Shown: one piece after another, positions 33,024 to 45,937 of the stretch | Position numbering within the stretch: position 1 is the first letter of the stretch | Layout of the letters: each line of letters begins with the position of its first letter | Origin: Lactuca virosa | Taxonomy: Eukaryota > Streptophyta > Magnoliopsida > Asterales > Asteraceae | Length of the DNA stretch: 64,000 nt | Direction of reading: 5' to 3' | Assembly (NCBI GenBank): GCA_928212115.1 | Contig: CAKMRJ010005523.1 | Location: 243,621,115-243,685,114, forward strand | The notes under the pieces: model-generated | Seen by the model: the letters and a program-made list of their open reading frames with translations, nothing else | The model's database searches: none | What the model was told of the DNA's origin: nothing | Made by a program: the position numbers and the translations under genes

Positions 33024-33125
33024 AACACACCGTGTTTAGACACTAACACGTCGGGTTGACCTTAAAGAGAATCGTGCTTTTCCTTAACTAGACACGCCGT
33101 GTTGGTTCCTCCAACACGCCGTTTC
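33024..33125 (-). promoter_or_regulatory. C1 four-site palindrome array upstream of TATA
   Basis: AACACACCGTGTT 33024-33036, AACACGTCGGGTT 33045-33057, GACACGCCGTGTT 33091-33103, AACACGCCGTTTC 33113-33125. Distances from the LTR start (33183) are 147, 126, 80 and 58 bp, matching C2 and F. Confidence 0.7.
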
Positions 33126-33183
33126 CAATCCTCAAAATGGGATTCATTCCGTACAATTGCTCCTCAAGATTTCGGGTGTTACA

Positions 33184-33829
33184 TGAGTTGAAATATATTT
33201 TCGTGTAATTCCATAATGTTTTAACGTTTTGATTACTGAAAAATTATTTTTGTAAAATCAACAAATGGATTTATTGACATTGTAAATCTAAACTATATAT
33301 AATTTAGTTTTCAGAATTCACAATGTGAATCTGAGTTACTATTATTCACACTATGAATCTGATTTGAATATAATTCAGTTTTAAGTAGATTCACAATGTG
33401 AATCAATGTTGAAATTTCGAAAAAAATTATATCAATATGAATCTATGTTTAAAGAGTACCAAACTATATAAATTTTGATATATTTATTAATTTTTTTGAT
33501 AAAAAAATAGAACTTAACTTTTCAAAAAACAAAGAAAATGAAGTGGTTTTTTTGAAGAAAAGAACGCTCGTTTTTATATATAAATATGGATATTTATTTA
33601 AAGAGGGCGAAAAATCATTAACAATGGTTTATTCATTTCTTTTTGACAAAAAATGTGGCCTAAAAAAGTAAAACTAATAAAAGGAAGTGTGTTTTTTGTA
33701 TAATGCGGTGCATGCATGTTCAATGTACATATCTACAACACTTCATTTGATCGTCGATCACATTAAATTTTGACGCTTTGGATTGGTTCCATGGTTCCTT
33801 GATTAATAATGGTTCTCTATTTAACTTTT

Positions 33830-33888
<59 letters not shown>

Positions 33889-33889
33889 G
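33184..33889. other. AT-rich sequence flanking C1
   Basis: No gene or element recognised. It contains three related near-palindromes GATTCACAATGTGAATC (33314-33331, 33343-33360, 33388-33404) and ends in a 54-bp TA run (about 33832-33886). It may be original host DNA or an old, decayed element. Confidence 0.5.
33832..33886. repeat. TA microsatellite
   Basis: Uninterrupted (TA)n of about 54 bp. Confidence 0.95.
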
Positions 33890-34807
33890 ATGCGACCTTG
33901 GCTCCGACCACCAGCTCTTAGATTGCTTGCTATCGTCGGAAGGCTCTGCAAAGTCACAACAAGGAAAGCCATCAGCCGTTTCCCAGGAGGAGGTCCCAAG
34001 AAGACGCTCCAATGGTCAACTCAATGGGGGGTATCTAGCTGAGAGTGATGAATATTGTGAGAGATCATTTACTTCTCAAGGTAGGGCAGAGGCCCTTTTA
34101 TACTAGGGATCCATGTTGTTCCGTACACGGAACAGGGATTGCAGTTCCGACACGATACACTCCTTTGATTGGCTAGTCGTGTCCCCTCGTGTGTCAGGAC
34201 CAATGATTGGCTTAGGGGTTAGTGCTCTGGGCATACTCTTTGTCACTTGGAGCCGTTTCATTTGTCCTGTAGCAGGGATGCTCTTGGTGAGGCTAAATTT
34301 ATCGCGCAGGCTTCTCTCTCTAAGGGACGCCCGAACGCTAGAGTCCTTGCTGAGCCATCGTGGCTAGGACTGGCTGGGCTAATTTGAGCATCCTTTGACC
34401 TGGGCATCCCGCTTCTGGCCCGCGCTAGGAGGCGCGTCATCAAGTCCCCCAGTTTAGTAGTCATAGTGTTTGCTAGTTAGCTATGATGTTCTAGACATAG
34501 TGGCTTCTTGGGCGCTAGAGCCCTTGGTGATACATCCATGCTAGGCCTGGCTGGGCTAACTGGAGGATCCTTCGACCTGGGGAACCCGCTTCTGGCCCGC
34601 GCTAGGAGGCGCGTCATCAAGTCCCTTAGTCTAGTGGTCATTGTGTTTGCTAGCTAGCTATGATGTTTTGGACTTAATGGTTATGTACACGTGTTGGGAC
34701 GTCGTTCGCTTATCGCTTTAATTTTGGCGATGTGACCGCTTATCCCTTTTGGCGGTTACATCACTTGTCAGGTTTTTGAAAATTCCCGCCTTATGCCTTC
34801 TCTCTTA
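33890..34807 (-). mobile_element. Unassigned LTR-like segment with a 177-bp tandem duplication
   Basis: GC-richer than its surroundings. On the minus strand a TATA-like TATAAAAG (near 34095-34102) follows ATTGG/CCAAT boxes (34157-34213) and an inverted repeat TGTTCCG/CGGAACA (34118-34135), which looks like a U3 promoter. Two copies of a 177-bp unit (34336-34512 and 34513-34689) share CCCGCTTCTGGCCCGCGCTA. No second LTR, PBS or PPT is visible. Confidence 0.4.
34336..34689. repeat. 177-bp tandem duplication
   Basis: Both copies start CGCTAGAG(T/C)CCTTG and contain CTAGGAGGCGCGTCATCAAG. Copies are clearly diverged outside these blocks. Confidence 0.85.
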
Positions 34808-37800
34808 TAACACTTGTCAAATGTAAGAGTAAAATGTGTTCTACTCTTGTACATTTGAAATTGGTAAGTTGTGATGTTTTGGATAAAACGGAGACCAACT
34901 AAGGCCAATTGTGTGAAGTGTTTGTCTTGATAAGAATTCGCACTAACTCCTGAATATTTGCTTTGTCAAGGAATGGTTCTTGACAAGAGAATCCTATATG
35001 TCAAGAGGTCAGTGGGAGTCTTAAATATCTTGGAAACGTTTCAAGAACTAATCAAGAATAAAACCTTTAGTTTATCACTAGCGCACGACTTGAGGTTTGT
35101 AACCTATCGTGTTGATATACTCTTATTTTTGTGCCCATTCCAGTTAAAGTTGACTATACATCTGATTTCTACAAGTTCTCAGTGTTGGGACAACTACTTG
35201 GAAGCAATGACAGGCCCTTGTGCTGCCAGGTGGCAAGAAGTTAAGATTGCACAAGTTCGGTCCATATGAGTTTGGATTTGTTACTAACATCCCCTTGTGG
35301 TTATGACAAATTCACATGGATAGGAACACATACACCATAAAATCTAAGTGTCATAAGGTTTCTATCCGATTCATGAAAATGATGGTGAGGAAACGCTTTC
35401 ACTAAGTAGATTTTAAATAGATAGCAATTATGATATTTGCATTCTCAAAGTCGTTAGTGGAGCGTGTGTGGTTAACCGACACACTAACATGGACTTGTGA
35501 GAAATGGCAAAGGTCTAAACAATTGAGACTATGATTACGACATCCCTTTTTTATAGTTCTAAAATTGTTTAGACACACATAGGAGCTATCTAAGGGAAGG
35601 TGTATGACTTTGATAAAGTTTTATCAAAGCATCTCGTATCAGAAATCTGAACTTTGGTAAGAAAGTCAACAAAGTATTGATTTCTAGAAGTCCAGCTGAT
35701 TTTTGAGTACATGTCAAAGCTAGTGGGAGCATAAGTGTTATGCTAATAATCATCATGTTAGTGGGAGCATGATAATTATAATAAGTGTTGCAAGTTAGCA
35801 ATGTTAGTTATAGAAAACAAAAGTTTCAATTGGGAAAAAGTTGTTTTGCTATAATTAAGGGAGAGGAAATTATACTTCATTTCGAAACTAAAAGCTTAGA
35901 TCGTGAGATTTTAATCAAATTTAGTCAACTATATATATGAATGTTATGTTGGAATGGTTCAACATAAATAAAATCTATATATGGGAACATTATTTGTGTT
36001 CTAAAATTCGATTGTGATTACGGCATCCCTTGTCATAATCTGAATTTTAAGAACATGGCAAATAGAAATAGAAATATTACCGCAAAAGACTGGTCTAGTA
36101 TCATGTCTTTATGTGAGACATCATGAATCGTGTCCCATATGCTTTGGATATAGGATCAATTGCATGTGCTATAATATTCATCTGTTCTAAATTTTTCCAA
36201 ATGCCTATGGCATTAAGAGGGAAAAAGTACTAGAACTGGATATGACTAAAGTGATTAAGCAATTGTCGAGGACAATCTATGGTTTACCATAGATTGGTTG
36301 CTCAGGGACAGTTGGAAGTATGGTGTAAATTTTTTGGAGAGGACCATATTGACATATTCTGAAAAGAGGCAACTCTTGTTCAGAAGTGATAGTCAAAATG
36401 GGAATATGGAAATGTTCCCATAGGTGGAAGTCATCCATTAAATCTGTGTAAGATTAGGAAACTTAATGAAAGAAGGATGTTCAAAGCAATGTACTTTGAA
36501 TTTGAGTCTTCGTTTCCATGGAATTGATCTCCATTGGAATACTCTGTAATGTCTGATGACAAGTCTTTGTGACTTTTGTGCATAGTCATTACAAGAGGAT
36601 CAATGCATATAAGTTTATAATCTAACAGATTTCAGTAAATGGTAGGAATTTTGAATTCTTACATTTACGGTAAGGATTTGGGATTGTGAAATGAGAATCA
36701 TTGGAATCATGTTCGATTGGTCTATTTCACAGAGTAAGGATCATAGACAAACATAGTGTGCATACTAGGAGTATGGCATAACTGTTGTTTGGACAAAACA
36801 TAGTGTGCATGCTTGGAGCATGGCATGACTATTGTTTTGATTCAAGTATAAAGTTGATTATTTGAAACATTATACAATGAATAATGAGTAATCAATATGG
36901 TGTTTAAATAAAAGGTGTTTTATTTACTCTCAAAGGTGCTTGGGACCATAGAGGATTAGTATTATTCTTGTGTTTTCACTTTGCATGTTTTGACTTCCAG
37001 AATAGCTAGGTTATTCTTTCCGAATGACTAAGTTATTTAAATTCTCCACAGTCGGTCATATGTTGGAAGTAGATATGAATCAAGATTGTCATGAAGTTGT
37101 CTTGTAGATGTCTAAGGTGTTGGACATAGCAAGAGTTGCTACAACATTCATGAGTGCTCATAAGCTCTGAGTATTGGATTAAACCCACGATCATTTGAAT
37201 CACTTCATGGATTTTATCACGAGTGATCATGAGACGATAATATCTTATATTCTTCAAACCTAGAGATATGAGTTGTTGACTATGAGTTGGTTATACATTG
37301 ATTGTACGAAAACACACTGGTAACTCGATGTTATAAAACGTACCTTTGTGTATAATTCAACAAGTAGTAGAACAAGCATATGAGTCGAAGTTTATCCATT
37401 CCTTTTACCCTTGTAGGGATAAAAGCGATATCTGTGGGCCCCTCGATGATTTATTGATGACACCCCTAAGTGCTTGGCCAAGCCTAGACTGATTTGATTT
37501 GTTCAATTAGTCGGTCGTCATAAATCGGAAATCTGGAAACAACAAATGGACAGAGAGAATGATTATAATCCATGTCTCAGTCCATATGATATCTAGAATG
37601 GAGGAATATATTATCCCTTATCTAGTGGACGCGTCATTGATTTGTTCAGAGTTCGACAGCGGCTTTAAGAGCTACGATTGCTAGTCGGGTTTTGGAGTTA
37701 TACGCAATAATAGTTTTAGACTTATCCAAGTGGGAGACTGTTGGATTAGTGTCTAAGTCCATAACTATAATTTGTATGTATTCGACCCGACTTGGCATGG

Positions 37801-38417
37801 TCCATTTGATTAATATATTATAAGTTCTAATATATTAATATGAAATCATATTATTTAATTAGTATTGATCAAGAATTAATTTGGAATTAATTTTGTGATC
37901 AAAAGACACTAATTAAATATATGGGGATTGATTGTGTAAATCATTCATTCTTATATATGTGGGCTTATGATCCATAGTTCTTCATGCTGGGCTAAACCCA
38001 TGAAGTAACCCATGGATAATCCATGGAGGTTTTAACCCATGGAACATGAAGAATATGGAAAGACATGAGTTACATAGTGTAACCCTAATAGCCACAATAT
38101 ATAAGGACCCCATGGCTCAAGGTCGATTTGAGCACAAGGACTTTTCTCTCAAGTTATTCCAAGTTGTTGTTGGTGTTGTGTGAACCATTTGAGGTGTCAC
38201 ACTTGAGGCACTCGGCTCTTAAGCTCCATGGAATCAAGCTACAACACAAAAGGTATGTTACTCCAACTAGTATCTTCTTTGGTATATGAGAATGCATGCT
38301 AGTTATAGGTTTAATGCCTTGGAAACCATTTGCATGTATAATTAGTGAAAGCATAGATCCAAGGTATTTAGGGTTGTATGTGCACCATAGGATGTTGTAG
38401 TATACTAAAACCCTTTA
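34808..38417 (+). mobile_element. Element E': 5'-truncated copy of the non-autonomous copia derivative
   Basis: Collinear with 59948-63557 of E, including the final PPT (CCAAGTGGGAGAC, 37725-37738) and a 3' LTR (37739 to about 38412). The left edge is abrupt at 34808, with no 5' LTR or gag. No pol motif can be read. Its right edge abuts the RT of F, so E' inserted into F or was joined to it by a deletion. The LTR is shorter than in E, mainly because a segment around 'gttgcacttcaccga' is missing. Confidence 0.7.
37739..38412 (+). repeat. E' 3' LTR
   Basis: Starts TGTTGGATTAGTG and follows the E LTRs to the '...caccatagga' region; the terminal CCCAACA is not clean, so the end is uncertain by a few bases. 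TATA-like AATATATAAGG is near 38096. Confidence 0.7.
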
Positions 38418-39183
38418 CAACCATTACCCACTCCCGATGATCGATGGTTTGTTCGATCAGCTTCAGGGCACAGCTTGGTTCTCTAAGATAGATCTACGGT
38501 CAGGATATCATCAGAAGAGGGTCGGAGAGGAGGACACATATAATATTTCTTTCAGAACTCGTTATGGTCATTACGAGTTCGTGGTGATGCCTTTCGGGGT
38601 CACCAATGCTCCGGTCGTGTTCATGGATCTCATAAACCGCGTGTGTAGACCGATGTTGGATCGGTCTATCACTGTATATATTGACGATATTCTGGTTTAT
38701 TCTAAGACCAAGGAGCAACATGAGGATCATTTGCAAGAGGTTCTGGAGACTCCAGGGAGGGAGAGACTTTGTTCCAACTTCTCCAAGTGTGAGTTTTGGT
38801 TGCATGAGGTGCAGTTTCTGGGGCACCTTGTCAATCACAAGGGGATAGTGGTCGACCTGACCAAGATCGAGGTCGTGATGCAGTGGTAGGTTATGAGGTC
38901 TCCATCTGAGATTTAGAGTTTCCTTGGGTTAGCAGGGTATAATTATAGGTTCATCGGGAACTTCTCCAGGATCGCAGTTCCGTTGATCAAGTTGATGAAG
39001 AAGACTATCACTTTCCATTGGGAACCAGAGCAGCATCTGACATTTGATACTTTGAGACATAAGTTGTGCAAGACTCCGATTATGTCCCTACCCAAGGGCA
39101 TGGAGGATTTCATGGTTTATTGTGATGCTTTGATCACTGCGTTGGGTGCACTGGTTACGCAGAGGGGACATGTGATTGCTTAT
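38418..39183 (+). pseudogene. pol: F reverse transcriptase and start of RNase H
   Basis: Begins inside the RT at NHYPLPMIDGLFDQLQG. It continues FSKIDLRSGYHQ, FRTRYGHYEFVVMPFGVTNAP and the catalytic YIDDILVYSKT, then FLGLAGYNYRFIGNFSRIA and the RNase H start MVYCDALITALGALVTQRG. Stops at 38887-38889 and near 38914. Cut by C2 at 39183. As in other Ty3 elements the product would copy element RNA into DNA. This copy is dead. Confidence 0.85.
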
Positions 39184-40981
39184 TGTAACATCCATAAAAT
39201 TCATGCCAAATTTAAACTTTTCAAAGCAACCCATTTATTAAAGAGGTGTTTACAAAACCGTTGTTCCCAAAACATTTATTTAAAACCGGAATCATTTACA
39301 CATAGTTTTCAAAACATTTACGTTATCAGAGTATCCCAGAAACCATAAGTTCCAAAAACTCGAGGATGTGTACGGTCACGCCTTCGCCTTGCCAAAACAT
39401 CTAGAGCACCTGAAACAATAAACTGAAATCGTAAGCACGAAGCTTAGTGATTTCCCCCAAAATATCAACACACACAAAATGAAATATATCACAAACAATA
39501 TACTACGGGTCCAATCATCCATCGGGATGGAATACCCCAGGCCCACAACCATCGGGTTAGAATGCCAATATACTATGGGTCCAATCATCCATCGGGATGG
39601 AATACCCCGGCCCTCAACCATCAGGTTGGAATGCCATATTACTACGAGTCCAATCATCCTCGGGATGGAATACTCTGGTCCTTCAACCATCGGGTTGGAA
39701 TGCCAACATACTGCGAGTCCAATCATCCTGGGGATGGAATACTCTCGACCCTCAACCATAGGGTTGGAATTCCCCAGCTTGTTGGCTTACGTACAAAGTA
39801 GTGAAGCCTCAGCCATCAATCAATCATATGCACGTATATCAGATAATCACATAACAGTCTACAGACAGTCAAACCGATCTACAGATCACTAAGCATAGCA
39901 ACATCCTATCTACCAGGATATCGATCTAACAGATCATAACCACATAGAAACATCCTATCTACCAGGATACCGATCTAACAGATCATAACAGTAATAAAAC
40001 AGGATAATAATCCAAAGGGTCAGCCTTGGTGCCTTAGACCCTGTTGATATAGTGAGAAGAACTCACCTCGCTAGTAGCACTGGATGATAATGTCAATCTC
40101 CCAAAACACCGCTCCAAACTCCAAAACCTACAACCACCATAGGACCAATTCTATGAAGACCCAATTACCATAATACCTTCAGAAGTCAACTTGGTCAACC
40201 CTTGGTCAAAGTCAAAGTCAACAGTCAAGGTCAACGGTCCATGTTGACCCAACTCGTCGAGTGCATCTAGCAGCTCGTCCATGCTGACCCAACTACGTAA
40301 AGCTGCAAGCTATACGTCCATGCATGGCATTAAGTGACTAACTTTCTAAAACAAGGCTTAACAAGGGGTTGAAGGCATGGAAGTTGGCCAAAGCTTGATA
40401 AAGCTTGAGTCTTTAGGCCGAAGGGGCCTAGTAGTGTCCAAATCCAAAGTCTTGGCTTCAAAGCATGCTCAAAACCAAGAATAACTCAAGAAGAAGCTAG
40501 GAATGACCTTAAACTCTCTAATGGAGAGATCTAACAAACAAGTGATCAAGGTAGAGGCTTTTTACCTTCAAATGGTTGCTACAACTGAGTAGATGTCGGA
40601 TCTATAGACTCCTTCTCGTTCCAAGCTCTTAAATCTTCGAGTTTCTTCAAGAAATGCACCAAACACACACTCTTTAGCCTTACACACACTCAAAATGGAA
40701 GGTTTAGCTCAATTAGGGTTTGTTTCTGTACGATAGGGTGGTAAAGGAGGCTGGAGAGAGGACTTAAGGTCCTTTAAATAGGGTGAAAAGCCTAAAAATT
40801 AGGGTTTTCACATCCAGCTTCAACTCGTCGAGTTGGGTCTTCCAACTCGTCGAGTAGGTTCTAAAGTTCACGCTGCCATCTCGGTCTCTACACGACGAGT
40901 TGGAGCCTCCCAACTCGTCGATTTCTAAGGCAAAATGCATAAAATCCTTAAAATTTTATTCCTGAAAATCGGGATGTTACA
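39184..40981 (-). repeat. C2 3' LTR
   Basis: Carries four degenerate 'gggatggaatacc / gggttggaatgcc' units (39510-39770), 'catcctatctaccaggatacc' repeats (39900-39975), one remaining downstream palindrome (40251-40263), TATA-like TTTAAATA (40773-40780) and the four-site array (40822-40924). It is 278 bp shorter than the other LTR because of a rearrangement at about 40263-40300 in the palindrome array. Confidence 0.85.
40822..40924 (-). promoter_or_regulatory. C2 3' LTR four-site palindrome array
   Basis: AACTCGTCGAGTT 40822-40834, AACTCGTCGAGTA 40844-40856, TACACGACGAGTT 40889-40901, AACTCGTCGATTT 40912-40924. Distances from the LTR start (40981): 147, 125, 80 and 57 bp. Confidence 0.75.
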
Positions 40982-43900
40982 ACTCTCCCCCACTTAAATT
41001 CGATTCGGTCCTCAAAATCATTCTTTGCCACCCCTGGCAAGCCCGTCACCCTGAGGGGCACCTCCGCAACTCGTACACACAACGACCTTCCCAAGGTGAC
41101 TAAACTCAGTAGAAAATTTCCACCCGAAGAAAGTAAATCTATAACTCCACGCGACAAGCTATTCCTATTTCACCTGAAAATATTTAGTCTGGAATCTCGA
41201 ACTTGGTCTGACTCCCCGACAGACCGCCCATACTAACCATCGATGAATCCATTCCCCTTATGCTTAAGCTGACTACTCACCCTTGAAAACCTGAGGTTCT
41301 CTCCAGAAAACAGAATCACATATCGTACGCTGGTACCGACAATTCATTTCTTGACCAGAGGGAATACATATTATTTCAAGAGAAGGCTCATTCTGATGTC
41401 CAAATTTCTAGGGAGAAGAACCCTTTTAGTGCTGACAGGACGATGCTTCCTTTAACTCCCGAACCAACATACATATCACAACCAACTAATACGCATAAAC
41501 ACTTATACCTGGCCCAATCAGCCTCAGGCTGGAATACCAGGCACGCTTACAATGGGTCAATTCATCCCCAGGATGGAATACCCTCGTATCATGCACATGT
41601 TTGGCCCAATCAACCCTCGGGTTGGAATACCAAACATGTCAGGTCCAATCAATCATAGGGTCCGGTCATCCTCGGGATGGAATACCCTAGATTGGAATAC
41701 CACTACCTACATAACTTGGGTCCTATTTCATAACTTGAGATCCAAAGACCTACCCTGGTACTTCGCTCAAAATCTTCTGATTCATCGCAATCGATTACGG
41801 CTCGCCTGAGCCCCAACAATGCATCCATTCCGAAAACGCTCCTACTAGCAGGAATGAACCATTAAGGTCACTAGGCCCTCAGCCTATGACTGGAATACCC
41901 TTTCGTGGTCATCAACATAGGTATGGATTGCCTCTGAGCCCACAACATGAGTCTGGTATGCCCTCCCCGGCCCTCAGCTCATGACTGGAATGCTCCCCAT
42001 AGCTTATCGATGTTGTCGTCGTCACATCAGTCATCCCACACTCCGGGCATGAATGTATTCACCTTCCTCCATTTTCCCAAAAAGGCCAATTCAACGTCCC
42101 ACACCATACCAAACAATCACCAAAATGATGAAACCTACCACGTACGATTCACTTATAGAATCAACTGCTACCCAAGCAGAATCTTACGAAACCATGGTCG
42201 CACATGACCCGTGAATAGGATGATAGTCGAACTCTAGATCCAATTTATGGACTATAATCCCCAACCCAACCATGCGCGTAAGTTGAACCAAACCCCAATG
42301 CCACCTCGAACATCCATAAATACACACGAATAATCACCACCATGCACATACTTAGGGAACCCCTAACCTCATGTTTGATCGCCACAAAACCCTATACTTG
42401 ATCGAGACTGGACAGATTCCACTAATACAAGACTAGTTCAAGAAGACTTCCAAGGTTATCCCAAAGGTCGCCAAACACCCAAGTCTAATACGAATCAGAA
42501 TTCCACTTCACCATCGAGGGTAACATAACCCAAGGACTGAGGAACATAGATACACTGCATAGGGGAATTGGTGTCACATTCCTCGCTTTTTAACTGTTGT
42601 CTCTTGAACCCTCTAGAGAATTCCTTGCTGAAGACGAACTCAACAACCAATGGCCTCAAACACTACGGCACCTCAACCAGGGAACCACAAGTCCACCTGG
42701 TGTTTATCATTCCTGCTTCTGAAGAGGTTCTCTGATTAACGCCTGCCCAATCCACTCTGGAATCTATAATTCGAACAGCAATCGGCAAAACCTTCAATGG
42801 CTGATGTTCAACCTGAGAATCCCTAATTCTCCCCCACTTAGGGATCTAACTACCACCCACTTGGTTGAAACCAACTCACAACTCAAACCGACTCAACCAA
42901 GTACGATCATTCCAATACAATATAATTCCCGATACAACCCCGAAGAATACAGGAGGTGACACACTTCGAAAAGCATTCGAAAAAGTCCTGACATCCTCCT
43001 CCTGAGTTACCCTGACCAACCTAAGGGCACGTAGGAAAACTCCGCTTCGATCCCAGGTGACATGAACTAATCCCTGCTTGCCATCCCAACGACAATCCGA
43101 CACCCGGCCTACCCGAGAATAGGGTCCCTAACTTGCCTCACAAGATACTCATACCACATCGATCCACCTGCACTCACCAGCACTGAAATACTGCCGCCAA
43201 CCCCTGCGATCAACTGACCCCGAGCTGGAGATACAATCTGACCCTGGAGGTCACAAGCCTGCTCACTCCCTCGAACTCGGAAACTGAAAGGGTATAACCT
43301 TTGCCATAGATAATGAAATTCCAATCCATCAATCAACCATCCTACTTCCAGCTGCAAAACTCAAGCCGATCATCATCATCGCTCCCTTCCTGAGTCTAGT
43401 GACTCGCATTCCCGGCCTCTAGCAAAACCATCGAGGCCTCAAACCAAAATTTGCTAGGTATGCACCAACAACTCTAATCCATAATGCCACCGGGGCCATA
43501 TCACATACCAAGCCCATCCCCATGACTGAGCAGCCATAACCAAAAGATTGACAGGAACAGGACCACTGTCGCGAACCGTGGTATCCAACCATTGTACCTT
43601 CCCTGACCAGCCCTTAGAATCCCCGAGATCTTCCTTGATTCGAGTATGGATCCTGTGCTTTTAGTAGTACGAGCCCAATACTACCTTCCACACCTATCCA
43701 TACTTTCCTCAAGAATCATTTCGGGTCCTCTAAGATCTAGTCATAATATACTCATGTAATCTGCCCAACAGCAAACCACCGCACTAAAATACCCCCTAGG
43801 CTATCCTAGGATTCCACACATCTCTGCCATCAGCTGCTGAAGAACTCCTCACAACGTTAATTAGCTATTTCATGAATACAATCACATACAACAAGGCTCA

Positions 43901-44870
43901 TATAATCCTTCGAGTAACCGACTCATCCCTACAACGGTTGGACTCAGACGAGAGCTGCGCAGCAGGGTCAAATCTGTCACTCTGAGATTATCCAACCCTT
44001 TTCACATGTGACTTGACATATTCACTTAATAACAAACTCACATCACTCATGAGTTCCACAAAGCACAAAGCACAAAGCAAGCACCATTCGTGCAGAGGAG
44101 CCGACTGGCACTAAAACACAATAAAATCAAACAAATCCTCGTGCGAATTTTTCCTGATCTCCAACTTCCAATATCTCGGGTGCACCTCCATCCTACTCTC
44201 ACTCTTCCAAGAGTGGATAATCATTCCTCATGCTGACCCGCTATACACTGCATCCGCTCAGAGAAAGCTATCGGCCATCATCCAATAATGCGACTGGCCG
44301 ACGGACCCCACACGACACACCATACCACAAATTTCCACACGACCCTCCAATGGTTCCAGATGACTATTGCATGAATACAATAATATACCCCATCGTTTAA
44401 ACAATCTTAGGCTAAAAGATTCAATCCCACAACAGTTGGACTCAGAAGAGAGCTGCGCAGCAGGACCAAACCTCTTAGTCTAAGATCCTTTGAACCATGC
44501 GGCATGTGACTTAGCGTATCCACTCAATAGCCAGTTCACACGTGAAAGAGTCACAAATCATCTCAACAAGAGAACTCTATAGGAATTAAGGCATCATATA
44601 ATCAGGCAATTCTACCATGCAATTCCTGAGGATCCGTAGCCTATTACTAGCATGTTGTTCTAACATATCATAACATAACATAAACTCAAATAACTGTGTG
44701 GTAAATTGGGGTCTCCTTACTGGCTCCGGCTGATCGTACACATCGCATCATCTTTGATTATTTTGAAACCATTTGAAAATTTGTTTTGAAAACCCTTTTT
44801 CCTTAGTTTGAGACTGGATTCACACGAGTGCTCCTTCCAATTCACTCAAACCAAGGCTCTGATACCAACT
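40982..44870 (-). other. C2 interior, non-coding
   Basis: No domain recognised in six frames beyond the pol-tail trace. Notable contents: 'ggaatacc' units (41520-41700), a second PPT-like tract (CTCCCCCACTT near 42831, also found in C1 near 5989), and an internal duplication of about 0.5 kb (TTGGACTCAGA(C/A)GAGAGCTG at about 43937 and 44434) that C1 lacks. Confidence 0.7.
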
Positions 44871-45937
44871 TGTAACATCCATAAAATTCATGCCAAATTT
44901 AAACTTTTCAAAGCAACCCATTTATTAAAGAGGTGTTTACAAAACCGTTGTTCCCAAAACATTTATTTAAAATCGGAATCATTTACACATAGTTTTCAAA
45001 ACATTTACGTTATCAGAGTATCCCAGAAACCATAAGTTCCAAAAACATGAGGATGTGTACGGTCACGCCTTCGCCTTGCCAAAACATCTAGAGCACCTGA
45101 AACAATAAACTGAAACCGTAAGCACGAAGCTTAGTGAGTTCCCACAAAATACCAACACACACAAAATGACATATATCACAAACAAAATACTACGGGTCTA
45201 ATCATCCATTGGGATAGAATACCCCAGGCACTCAACCATCGGGTTGGAATGCCAATATATTATGGGTCCAATCATCCATCGGGATGCAATACCCTGGCCC
45301 TCAACCATCGGGTTGGAATGCCAACATACTACGAGTCCAATCATCTTCGGGATGGAATACTCTGGGCCCTCAACCATCAGGTTGGAATGCCAACATACTA
45401 CGAGTCCAATCATCCTGGGGATGGAATACTCTCGGCCCTCAACCATTGGGTTGGAATGCCCCAGCCTGTTGGCTTACGCACAAAGCAGTGAAGCCTCAGC
45501 CATCAATCAATCATATGCACGTAAATCACATAATCACATAACAGTCTACATGCAGTCAAACCGATCTACAGATCACTAAGCATAGCAACATCGTATCTAC
45601 CAGGATACCGATCTAACAGATCATAACCACATAGAAACATCCTATCTACCAGGATACCGATCTAACAGATCATAACAGTAATAAAACAGGATAACAATCC
45701 AAAGGGCCGGCCTTGGTGCCTTAGACCCTGTTGATATAGTGAGAAGAACTCACCTCGCTAGTAGCACTGGATGATAATGTCAATCTCCCAAAACACCGCT
45801 CCAAACTCCAACACCTACAACCACCATAGGACCAATTCTATCAAGACCCAATTACCATAATACCTTCAGAAGTCAACTTGGTCAACCCTTGGTCAAAGTC
45901 AAAGTCAACAGTCAAGGTCAACGGTCCATGTTGACCC

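Larger units (their letters stand above)
32057..33183 (-). repeat. C1 5' LTR, promoter half
   Basis: Continues the LTR cut at 11995 and ends GGGTGTTACA at 33183, the outer edge of C1. On the minus strand: LTR start, four palindromes (33125 to 33024), a TATA-like ATTATATA (32974-32981), then the transcribed part. It aligns with the C2 LTRs around the shared TCCATGTTGACC (32171-32182). The flanking duplication cannot be checked because the other LTR is missing. Confidence 0.75.

Noticed and set aside
33817..34042. Open frames starting with Tyr-Ile repeats
   Set aside because: Produced by the TA microsatellite; no protein features outside it.
39376..39892. Frames with repeated 'GMEYPRPSTIGLEC'-like wording on both strands in the C2 LTRs
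   Set aside because: They translate the degenerate 'gggatggaatacc' LTR repeat. Both strands are open for the same reason, and no start context or family match exists.
40982..44870. Possible decayed pol in the C2 interior
   Set aside because: No RT, integrase or protease motif found in six frames except the last few codons near the PPT. The same non-coding interior in C1 argues for an inherited absence.
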